From: Rhodobacterales bacterium UBA7416 | GTDB taxonomy: Bacteria; Pseudomonadota; Alphaproteobacteria; Rhodobacterales; Rhodobacteraceae | DNA: 5,515 nucleotides | Reading direction: 5' to 3' | Assembly (NCBI GenBank): GCA_002469545.1 | Contig: DKMK01000030.1 | Location: 1-5,515, forward strand | In this document: piece by piece, positions 1 through 4,982 of the stretch | Layout: every line of letters begins with the position of its first letter | Numbering within the stretch: the first letter of the stretch is position 1 | Notes under the pieces: generated by a model | Seen by the model: the letters and a program-made list of their open reading frames with translations, nothing else | What the model was told of the DNA's origin: nothing | Databases searched by the model: none | Made by a program: the position numbers and the translations under genes

Positions 1-17
1 CCGCCACGGCCGCACAT
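1..17 (-). CDS. Possible 5' end of a divergent gene (SRAP/YedK-like start)
   Basis: Reading the minus strand from position 17 outward gives Met-Cys-Gly-Arg-Gly-Gly and then leaves the window. An N-terminal MCGR is the hallmark of SOS response-associated peptidase (SRAP, YedK/HMCES) proteins, in which Cys2 becomes the N-terminal residue and crosslinks to abasic sites in single-stranded DNA. A fair minus-strand promoter match ends about 12 bases before this ATG, which would give a nearly leaderless mRNA, and there is no clear Shine-Dalgarno sequence. Six codons are far too few to prove a gene. The plus strand here has stops in all three frames by position 36, so a plus-strand gene could also end here. 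Confidence 0.25.
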
Positions 18-29
18 TAAGGTAGGGTG

Positions 30-58
30 CGTATAGCCAAGCCATGAATGGTTGTGAA
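30..58 (-). promoter_or_regulatory. Candidate divergent minus-strand promoter
   Basis: On the minus strand TTCACA (58-53) and TATACG (35-30) are separated by exactly 17 bases, giving five of six and four of six matches to the sigma-70 type consensus. Transcription would begin near position 23, just before the possible MCGR start at 17. The call depends on that start being real. Confidence 0.3.
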
Positions 59-66
59 GCCGCTTT

Positions 67-75
67 TGATACAAT
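67..75 (+). promoter_or_regulatory. Candidate extended -10 promoter for lipB
   Basis: TGATACAAT at 67-75 is an extended -10 element (TG, one base, then TACAAT, five of six matches). No good -35 box lies 16-18 bases upstream, which is tolerated by extended -10 promoters. The predicted start near 82 leaves a leader of about 50 bases before the preferred lipB start at 134 and would exclude the in-frame ATGs at 44 and 74. Confidence 0.35.
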
Positions 76-133
76 GCGTAAAATTTTAACGCGAGTGCTG
101 GACGCTTTGAATGTTTATGCGCATAAGTCCCTT

Positions 134-808
134 ATGGTTGATTGGATTACAGCAGACGCGCACGTCCCCTACCCCGACGCATTGTCCCAAATGGAACAAT
201 GTGTTGCAGACCTGATTTCGGGCAACGGCAATGAACGCATTTGGTTATTAGAGCATCCATCCCTTTATACCGCAGGCACCAGTGCAGACATCAATGATCT
301 GGTCGATCCAGATCGTTTTCCAGTCTATCAAAGTCAACGCGGCGGTCAGTACACATATCATGGCCCCGGACAGCGCATTGCATATGCGATGTTGGATTTA
401 AATGCCCGCGGGAAAGATGTGCGTAAATATGTCTGGAAACTGGAAGAGTGGGTCATTCGTACCTTGGCGGTTTTTGATGTGGTTGGCGAACGCCGCAGTG
501 ATCGCGTTGGGGTGTGGGTTGTCCGCCATGACAAGCCTTTGAATGCGTTGGGGCAACACCCCGAAGATAAAATAGCCGCAATCGGTGTGCGTTTACGTAA
601 ATGGATCGGTTTTCATGGGGTTTCGATTAACGTGAACCCGGACTTGGAACATTATAGTGCGATTGTGCCTTGTGGCATTGCTGAACATGGTGTGACCAGT
701 TTGCATGATTTGGGGCGCGATATTTCAATGAGCCAGCTGGATAATGTTCTGCGTGAACAATTTCATCAGGTGTTTGAAACTGCATTGCAACCGCCAAGCG
801 TTAGGTGA
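134..808 (+). CDS. lipB: Octanoyl-[acyl-carrier-protein]:protein N-octanoyltransferase LipB
   Basis: LipB moves octanoate from acyl carrier protein to the lipoyl-domain lysines of the 2-oxoacid dehydrogenases and the glycine cleavage H protein, the first step of endogenous lipoate synthesis in the cytoplasm; LipA then inserts sulfur. From the start at 134 the protein has 224 residues, a usual length. The family signature RGGQYTYHGPGQ lies at residues 69-80, the catalytic lysine is K146 in DKIAAIGVR, and the catalytic cysteine is C180 in VPCG. In-frame ATGs exist at 44 and 74, but the preferred start gives MVDWIT, matching the N-terminus I recall for rhodobacterial LipB, and it leaves room for a promoter. 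A weakness is that no Shine-Dalgarno sequence precedes 134, while an AAGGTAGGG lies 16 bases before the ATG at 44. It forms an operon with the next gene, seven bases away. Confidence 0.93.
   Translation: MVDWITADAHVPYPDALSQMEQCVADLISGNGNERIWLLEHPSLYTAGTSADINDLVDPDRFPVYQSQRGGQYTYHGPGQRIAYAMLDLNARGKDVRKYVWKLEEWVIRTLAVFDVVGERRSDRVGVWVVRHDKPLNALGQHPEDKIAAIGVRLRKWIGFHGVSINVNPDLEHYSAIVPCGIAEHGVTSLHDLGRDISMSQLDNVLREQFHQVFETALQPPSVR
803..808 (+). promoter_or_regulatory. Ribosome binding site deciding the start of the phosphoglycerol transferase gene
   Basis: AGGTGA at 803-808 sits seven bases before the ATG at 816 and contains the lipB stop codon TGA. This placement selects 816 over the in-frame ATG at 744, which lies within lipB, and suggests translational coupling of the two genes. 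Confidence 0.7.
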
Positions 809-815
809 TGTTTAT

Positions 816-2324
816 ATGAGATCCATCATTTCACATATCGCAGGCGTGGTTGTTGCATTTTCATTTGCTGTGAGTATTTTGTTTTTTGCGTGGTTCAATT
901 CACCTTATCAAATACCAGAAGCTTATAATACGAAATGGAGCGCATTGTTTATCTGCGCCATCATCTTTTTCTTGGTATTGTTTTTACCGCGTAAAACCTG
1001 CGCTGGGTCTAAATTTAAGTATTTGTTGTGGGTCGTATCGGCGCTGATCGCTTTTCCCTTTGCTGTCACGCGGCTTATCTTTGGAACAAATGACTTAAGT
1101 GCCATATTGATCTTTTTTCGTGACAATCAAATTGACGATATGGTCGTCATTGGTGGCGACAGTTTCTCTATCCCAATTGGATTTTCGCTGGTCGTATTTA
1201 TCATTATGATGCTCTGCAGCCTATATTTGTTCGCACGCAAACGACATTTTGATATCGTTGCATTGGTCATTGCCTGTCTGTTTGTGATCCTTTCGCCAAT
1301 CACGCTGTATGTGAAAGAAGCATTGATCGAAAACAAACTGCAAACTGCATTTGAGCCGGCCACAGAGATGAGTTTGAAAATCACTGCGCGCCCATCCGAA
1401 CAACGTAATTTGATTGTCATTTATCTTGAAAGTTTAGAGCGCACTTATGGCCAACTTGACGAAACGCAAAAGGCATATGGTGCGATCAAAAAAATAGCCG
1501 ACGACAGTATTGAATCCGTGAACATGCATCAAACATTTGGCACCACGTATACCATCGCTGGAATTGTCGCTAGTCAGTGCGGCGTGCCGTTGTTGTCGCC
1601 TGGGTTAAGTAATATATTTTTCCGCAAGGGCATCAAACAGTCCATGGATACGTTCTTGCCTTCGCTAACCTGTTTGGGTGACGTGTTGTCTGACGATGGG
1701 TATCACATGTCATACTTAAATGGAGCTAGCTTAAACAGGTTTTCGAAACGTGGCTTTTTCAAAACGCACGGGTTTACCACATTGCTTGGCTCTGACGAGG
1801 TTGCGCCTGAAATAATGAGCGGTCGCACAAATCCATTTGGAATGAATGATGCGTTACTGTTTGAATTTATCTATGATGAATTTGATCGCCTTAACGCACA
1901 ACCCGATCCCTTTTCAATAAACGCCCTGACTATTTCAACGCATGGCCCTGATGCATTTTTGGATGGTGATTGCCCGACTGATAACAACGCCAAAAGTCAG
2001 CTGCCCACAGCAATTGCGTGCACTGCGCAACATTTGGAAAAACTTATTTCGTACGTGCGTTCAAAACCATCGACACGACCAACGGATTTTGTCATTTTAA
2101 GCGATCATTTAGCGCTGCCAAATACTCTGTCCAAAAAACTGAGATCCAAATCTGATGATCGCCGCAATCTGTTTTTTATCCACACGGCACAAGATACGAA
2201 AACAATCCAGCGTGCGTCGACACCGTTGGACATATATCCAACGATACTTGAACATCTTGGTTATGAGTTGGTCGGCGGTCAGGCAAACCTTGGGCGCAGC
2301 TTGTTCACTGAACACGAAAATTAA
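816..2324 (+). CDS. OpgB/MdoB-like phosphoglycerol transferase (LTA synthase/sulfatase superfamily membrane protein)
   Basis: This 502-residue protein has about five N-terminal membrane helices (roughly residues 6-26, 43-58, 69-89, 121-139 and 145-165), then an extracytoplasmic alkaline-phosphatase-fold domain from about 195. Visible motifs are IYLESLERTY (E205, metal ligand region), YTIAGIVASQCGVPL with the presumed catalytic threonine T246, a THGPD segment near 375, SDHLALPN (D430 and H431, metal ligands) and NLGRSLF near the end. The order and wording of these motifs match E. coli OpgB (MdoB), which transfers phosphoglycerol from phosphatidylglycerol to periplasmic glucans. It is much shorter than E. 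coli OpgB (about 760 residues) and stops just after the GRSL motif, like rhizobial CgmB-type or LtaS-type proteins. The acceptor, a periplasmic glucan or another envelope glycan, cannot be read from the sequence. It ends with tandem in-frame stops TAA TAG and follows lipB in an operon. Confidence 0.87.
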   Translation: MRSIISHIAGVVVAFSFAVSILFFAWFNSPYQIPEAYNTKWSALFICAIIFFLVLFLPRKTCAGSKFKYLLWVVSALIAFPFAVTRLIFGTNDLSAILIFFRDNQIDDMVVIGGDSFSIPIGFSLVVFIIMMLCSLYLFARKRHFDIVALVIACLFVILSPITLYVKEALIENKLQTAFEPATEMSLKITARPSEQRNLIVIYLESLERTYGQLDETQKAYGAIKKIADDSIESVNMHQTFGTTYTIAGIVASQCGVPLLSPGLSNIFFRKGIKQSMDTFLPSLTCLGDVLSDDGYHMSYLNGASLNRFSKRGFFKTHGFTTLLGSDEVAPEIMSGRTNPFGMNDALLFEFIYDEFDRLNAQPDPFSINALTISTHGPDAFLDGDCPTDNNAKSQLPTAIACTAQHLEKLISYVRSKPSTRPTDFVILSDHLALPNTLSKKLRSKSDDRRNLFFIHTAQDTKTIQRASTPLDIYPTILEHLGYELVGGQANLGRSLFTEHEN

Positions 2325-2337
2325 TAGAACACTTTGG

Positions 2338-2361
2338 AAAAGATGGCCTACACCGTCTTTT
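2338..2361. terminator. Bidirectional terminator-like hairpin between convergent genes
   Basis: AAAAGATGG (2338-2346) pairs with CCGTCTTTT (2353-2361) over nine pairs with one G-U wobble and a six-base loop. The left arm supplies A residues and the right arm T residues, so it can end transcripts in both directions, fitting its place in the 91-base gap between the convergent genes ending at 2324 and 2416. The stem is AT-rich and the T tract has only four bases, so efficiency is uncertain. A second short GGCGC/GCGCC stem (2394-2409) lies closer to the minus-strand stop but lacks a T tract. Confidence 0.5.
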
Positions 2362-2415
2362 GAAGGGCAACCAAACCCTGACTAATTATCTGTGGCGCAC
2401 GCAGGCGCCCTAGGT

Positions 2416-3066
2416 CTATTGGGTGGTTTCGGCGGTTAGATCGACGCTGCAGCAACCCGAAAGATGTCGAAATCCAGCGCCCGACTGCGTTGACATTAAT
2501 TCAATCGCAATCCCCATTTGACGGTCTGACATCCCATCGGAACATTGGCGTTTTTCCAAAAACGCGGACCAATGATTTGTTTGGATACCTTGTTTCATAA
2601 TATGGTTTGCTGATTTTCCCGCGTATGTGATGTTATCCGCAATCTTTGGATTACCCATCAATTCAAATTCTGCCTGTGTTCCGCCGGAAGTATTTAAATT
2701 CCAAAAAGGTTCAGTTCCACCACAAGACATGTTTGCAGGTAAATCTGTGCCAGACATCAATGGCGTCGCAATCGGTGTTAAAAACCGTGCATAGGCCCAT
2801 GCCGTCCATTCGCCGTATACAATTTGGGCCCAACCTACGTTGGTATCCATCGCCGTAACTTCGACCCGTGTTCCAAGTTTTAGATCACCTATATCGGCCG
2901 CCTTTGCGGATGGTGCAGCGCGCACATTCAGATGATCACCCGCCTTAAGGCCAGATACTTCGAAAACGGCTGGTAATACGGGTACTGCCAGTTCTTGGGC
3001 AAGGGTTGGCAATGCGACAAAGGCGGATAAACCAAAGGACAATATACGCAAAATGGAATGGGACAT
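2416..3066 (-). CDS. Secreted SH3-domain protein with a COG3650-like C-terminal domain
   Basis: The 216-residue product begins with a signal peptide (MSHSILRILSFGLSAFVALP, probable cleavage after TLA near residue 23). Residues about 36-98 form a bacterial SH3 domain, shown by GDHLNVRAAPS, then GTRVEV, GWAQI and the final W-x-YARFL pattern; such domains often bind peptidoglycan peptides or mediate envelope contacts. The C-terminal part carries CGGTEPFW (115-122), QCSDGMSDR (174-182) and LSGCCS (202-207), the motif set I recognise from uncharacterised COG3650 proteins. Cysteines 115, 175, 205 and 206 fall only in these motifs and may form disulfides after export. The start at 3066 was chosen over an upstream ATG at 3120 because it begins the signal peptide and has AAGAGAA just upstream. 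No specific function is known to me. It is divergent from ctaD across a 237-base gap. Confidence 0.83.
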   Translation of the reverse strand: MSHSILRILSFGLSAFVALPTLAQELAVPVLPAVFEVSGLKAGDHLNVRAAPSAKAADIGDLKLGTRVEVTAMDTNVGWAQIVYGEWTAWAYARFLTPIATPLMSGTDLPANMSCGGTEPFWNLNTSGGTQAEFELMGNPKIADNITYAGKSANHIMKQGIQTNHWSAFLEKRQCSDGMSDRQMGIAIELMSTQSGAGFRHLSGCCSVDLTAETTQ

Positions 3067-3092
3067 GGCGGTTCTCTTATTGTGCTGTGGCG

Positions 3093-3120
3093 ATAATCGG
3101 TAATGTCGATTGAAAAGCAA
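3093..3120 (-). promoter_or_regulatory. Candidate promoter of the SH3-domain protein gene
   Basis: On the minus strand TTGCTT (3120-3115) and GATTAT (3098-3093) are 16 bases apart, each a four-of-six match to sigma-70 boxes. The start would fall near 3086, leaving a leader of about 20 bases with the AAGAGAA ribosome binding site before the ATG at 3066. It overlaps the inverted repeat at 3110-3134. Confidence 0.33.
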
Positions 3121-3134
3121 CTACTTATTTTCAA
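3110..3134. repeat. Inverted repeat TTGAAAA-N11-TTTTCAA (possible operator)
   Basis: Two perfect seven-base arms (3110-3116 and 3128-3134) flank an 11-base spacer in the divergent region between the SH3-protein gene and ctaD. The arm centres are 18 bases apart, under two helical turns. The repeat overlaps promoter candidates on both strands, so it could be an operator for both genes. No regulator is recognised for it. Confidence 0.35.
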
Positions 3135-3138
3135 CAAT
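3110..3138 (+). promoter_or_regulatory. Candidate distal promoter of ctaD
   Basis: TTGAAA (3110-3115) and AACAAT (3133-3138) are separated by 17 bases, a five-of-six match for the -35 and four-of-six for the -10 box. Transcription would start near 3145 and pass through the terminator-like hairpin at 3159-3187 before reaching ctaD at 3304. The -35 box is the left arm of the inverted repeat, so a bound protein would affect this promoter directly. Confidence 0.33.
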
Positions 3139-3158
3139 CCGTATCTTAGAAATCAACC

Positions 3159-3187
3159 AAGGGTCCCTGCGACACGCAGTCCTTTTT
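3159..3187 (+). terminator. Terminator-like hairpin in the ctaD leader (possible attenuator)
   Basis: CTGCG (3167-3171) and CGCAG (3175-3179) pair around an ACA loop, AAGGG (3159-3163) can pair with CCTTT (3181-3185) outside it across a small internal loop, and a run of five T follows at 3183-3187. This is the form of an intrinsic terminator on the plus strand. No plus-strand gene ends here, so it would act on leader transcripts running toward ctaD. The core stem has only five pairs. Confidence 0.35.
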
Positions 3188-3198
3188 GCGCATTTATG

Positions 3199-3225
3199 TT
3201 GCCGAAACTGTTGTTCCTTTAAAAC
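3199..3225 (+). promoter_or_regulatory. Weak candidate proximal promoter of ctaD
   Basis: TTGCCG (3199-3204) and TAAAAC (3220-3225) each match four of six consensus bases but the spacer is only 15 bases. It lies after the terminator-like hairpin, so transcripts starting near 3232 would escape it. I saw no perfect FNR-type site (TTGAT-N4-ATCAA) in the region. Confidence 0.22.
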
Positions 3226-3234
3226 AAACCCGCT

Positions 3235-3282
3235 AGGAAGACGATGGAAAAAGCCGCATCAAACTGGATTCGGCTTCACTAA
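3235..3282 (+). CDS. Possible 12-codon upstream reading frame (leader peptide) of ctaD
   Basis: AGGAAG at 3235-3240 precedes an ATG at 3244 that opens a 12-codon frame, MEKAASNWIRLH, ending at TAA 3280-3282; the listed span includes the ribosome binding site. The stop lies ten bases before the ctaD Shine-Dalgarno sequence, close enough for terminating ribosomes to influence ctaD initiation. The frame covers the hairpin at 3251-3276. The peptide resembles nothing I recognise and has no run of a single regulatory amino acid, so if it works it is more likely through ribosome position than through amino acid supply. Chance occurrence is quite possible at this length. Confidence 0.3.
   Translation, partial: RKTMEKAASNWIRLH
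3251..3276 (+). promoter_or_regulatory. Hairpin in the ctaD 5' leader
   Basis: AAGCCG (3251-3256) pairs with CGGCTT (3271-3276), and after one mismatch ATC (3258-3260) pairs with GAT (3267-3269), leaving a six-base loop. It has no T tract and so is not a terminator. It lies 27 bases before the ctaD start and inside the short upstream frame, so translation of that frame would melt it; it could also stabilise the mRNA 5' end. Confidence 0.4.
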
Positions 3283-3291
3283 TGACGTGTC

Positions 3292-3299
3292 AGGAGAGA
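3292..3299 (+). promoter_or_regulatory. Strong ribosome binding site of ctaD
   Basis: AGGAGAGA at 3292-3299 holds an AGGAG core seven bases before the ATG at 3304, close to ideal, and fits a highly translated gene. The short repeats GTGT (3287-3290) and ACAC (3300-3303) could place the site in the loop of a weak four-pair stem. Confidence 0.85.
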
Positions 3300-3303
3300 A
3301 CAC

Positions 3304-4977
3304 ATGGCAGACGCAGCCACCCATGACCACGCCCGTCCAGGGTTTTTCACACGTTGGTTCATGTCGACCAACCACAAGGATATTGGTATCCTTTACCTTT
3401 TCGTAGCAGGCGCATTGGGTTTCGTATCCGTCTGTTTCACCGTTTACATGCGCCTCGAGCTTATGGAACCGGGTGTTCAATACATGTGTATGGAAAACCT
3501 AGACAAGGTTGCAAACGCTGCAGCACTTGCCGCAGGTGAATGTACGCCAAACGGGCACCTTTGGAACGTTTTGATTACGGGCCACGGCATCTTGATGATG
3601 TTCTTCGTGGTTATTCCCGCGCTATTTGGTGGTTTTGGTAACTACTTTATGCCGTTGATGATCGGTGCGCCTGACATGGCGTTCCCACGTATGAATAACC
3701 TTTCATTCTGGATGTATTTCACAGGTGCAACATTGGCAGTTCTGTCAATCATTACACCAGGTGGTAACGACCAAATGGGTTCAGGTGTTGGCTGGGTGTT
3801 ATATGCACCGCTTTCAACACGTGAAGGCGGTATGTCGATGGATTTCGCAATCTTTGCGGTTCACGTTTCTGGTGCCTCTTCTATCCTTGGCGCGATCAAC
3901 ATGATTACAACATTCCTTAACATGCGTGCCCCTGGCATGACATTGCACAAGGTTCCGTTGTTTGCATGGTCGATCTTTGTAACTGCATTCTTGATCTTGT
4001 TGTCTTTGCCAGTTTTGGCAGGCGCGATCACAATGTTGCTGACCGATCGTAACTTTGGCACGACATTCTTTGATCCTGCTGGTGGTGGTGATCCAATTTT
4101 GTACCAACACTTGTTGTGGTTCTTTGGTCACCCAGAAGTTTACATGATCATCGTTCCTGGTTTTGGTATCGTTTCACACATCATCTCTACCTTCTCTCGT
4201 AAGCCTATCTTTGGCTACTTGCCGATGGTTTACGCGATGGTTGCAATTGGCGCGCTTGGCTTTGTTGTTTGGGCACACCACATGTACACAGTAGGTATGT
4301 CGTTGACACAGCAGTCATACTTTATGCTGGCAACAATGGTGATTGCGGTGCCGACTGGCATCAAAATCTTCTCTTGGATCGCCACAATGTGGGGCGGCTC
4401 TATTGAGATGAAAACACCGATGCTTTGGGCGTTTGGTTTCTTGTTCTTGTTCACCGTTGGTGGCGTAACAGGTATCGTTCTGTCACAGGCCGGCGTTGAC
4501 CGTGCATACCACGATACATACTACGTGGTTGCTCACTTCCACTATGTTATGTCGCTGGGTGCTGTGTTCTGTATCTTTGCTGGTATCTACTACTGGTTCG
4601 CAAAAATGTCAGGACGTCAGTATCCTGAATGGGCAGGTAAGTTGCACTTTTGGATGATGTTCATCGGTGCGAACGTTACCTTCTTCCCACAGCACTTCTT
4701 GGGTCGCCAAGGTATGCCACGTCGCTATATCGATTACCCAGAGCAGTTTGCTTACTGGAATGAGATCAGCTCGTACGGTGCATTCTTGTCATTCGCATCA
4801 TTCGTATTCTTCATCGGCATCGTGTTCTACTCGCTGATCTGGGGTAAGAAAGAAACGAACCCTGCATACTGGGGCGAGCATGCTGATACGTTGGAATGGA
4901 CATTGTCCAACCCACCACCAGAGCACACATTTGAAATTCTGCCAAAACAGTCTGAGTGGGACAAGAACCCCCATTAG
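3304..4977 (+). CDS. ctaD: Cytochrome c oxidase subunit I, aa3-type
   Basis: CtaD is the catalytic subunit of the aa3 heme-copper oxidase, which reduces oxygen to water with electrons from cytochrome c via subunit II and pumps protons across the inner membrane. The 557-residue protein is full length with about twelve membrane helices. Key residues fall on the Paracoccus denitrificans numbers: heme a ligands H94 and H413, heme a3 ligand H411, copper B ligands H276, H325 and H326, the crosslinked Y280 in HPEVY, D-channel D124, N131 and E278, K-channel T351 and K354, and the magnesium-site H403 and D404. It is therefore a complete A-type pump. C62 and C80 lie in the loop between helices I and II, where Paracoccus has a disulfide. 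The other oxidase subunits and assembly genes are not in this window, which is common where ctaD stands apart. The codons look biased as in a highly expressed gene. The gene for a DUF2244 protein follows after five bases. Confidence 0.98.
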   Translation: MADAATHDHARPGFFTRWFMSTNHKDIGILYLFVAGALGFVSVCFTVYMRLELMEPGVQYMCMENLDKVANAAALAAGECTPNGHLWNVLITGHGILMMFFVVIPALFGGFGNYFMPLMIGAPDMAFPRMNNLSFWMYFTGATLAVLSIITPGGNDQMGSGVGWVLYAPLSTREGGMSMDFAIFAVHVSGASSILGAINMITTFLNMRAPGMTLHKVPLFAWSIFVTAFLILLSLPVLAGAITMLLTDRNFGTTFFDPAGGGDPILYQHLLWFFGHPEVYMIIVPGFGIVSHIISTFSRKPIFGYLPMVYAMVAIGALGFVVWAHHMYTVGMSLTQQSYFMLATMVIAVPTGIKIFSWIATMWGGSIEMKTPMLWAFGFLFLFTVGGVTGIVLSQAGVDRAYHDTYYVVAHFHYVMSLGAVFCIFAGIYYWFAKMSGRQYPEWAGKLHFWMMFIGANVTFFPQHFLGRQGMPRRYIDYPEQFAYWNEISSYGAFLSFASFVFFIGIVFYSLIWGKKETNPAYWGEHADTLEWTLSNPPPEHTFEILPKQSEWDKNPH

Positions 4978-4982
4978 TTAGC

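Noticed and set aside
744..815. An upstream in-frame ATG that would lengthen the phosphoglycerol transferase by 24 residues
   Set aside because: It lies inside lipB, has no ribosome binding site and adds a non-hydrophobic, Cys-rich stretch before the first membrane helix, whereas 816 has AGGTGA at good spacing.
2394..2409. GGCGC/GCGCC hairpin after the SH3-protein stop as a second terminator
   Set aside because: The stem has only five pairs and no T tract follows on either strand; the hairpin at 2338-2361 is the better candidate.
3142..3155. Partial FNR-like site (an ATCAA half-site at 3151-3155) upstream of ctaD
   Set aside because: The left half-site reads TATCT instead of TTGAT, so the palindrome needed for FNR/FnrL binding is missing.
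3287..3303. GTGT/ACAC stem that would hold the ctaD ribosome binding site in its loop
   Set aside because: Four pairs around a nine-base loop are too weak to be convincing, and the site would remain exposed in the loop.
3110..3406. Plus-strand frame of 98 codons crossing the ctaD leader into ctaD
   Set aside because: It overlaps the certain ctaD start in another frame, has no clear ribosome binding site and has no recognisable product.
3814..4131. Minus-strand open frames of 60-105 codons opposite ctaD, and similar ones opposite the phosphoglycerol transferase gene
   Set aside because: They lie wholly within well-supported genes, have no recognisable domain or ribosome binding site and carry low-complexity translations typical of antisense frames.
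4956..4982. GTG start extending the DUF2244 protein by nine residues into ctaD
   Set aside because: No Shine-Dalgarno sequence precedes it and the overlap is unnecessary; the ATG at 4983 lies right after the ctaD stop as expected for re-initiation.
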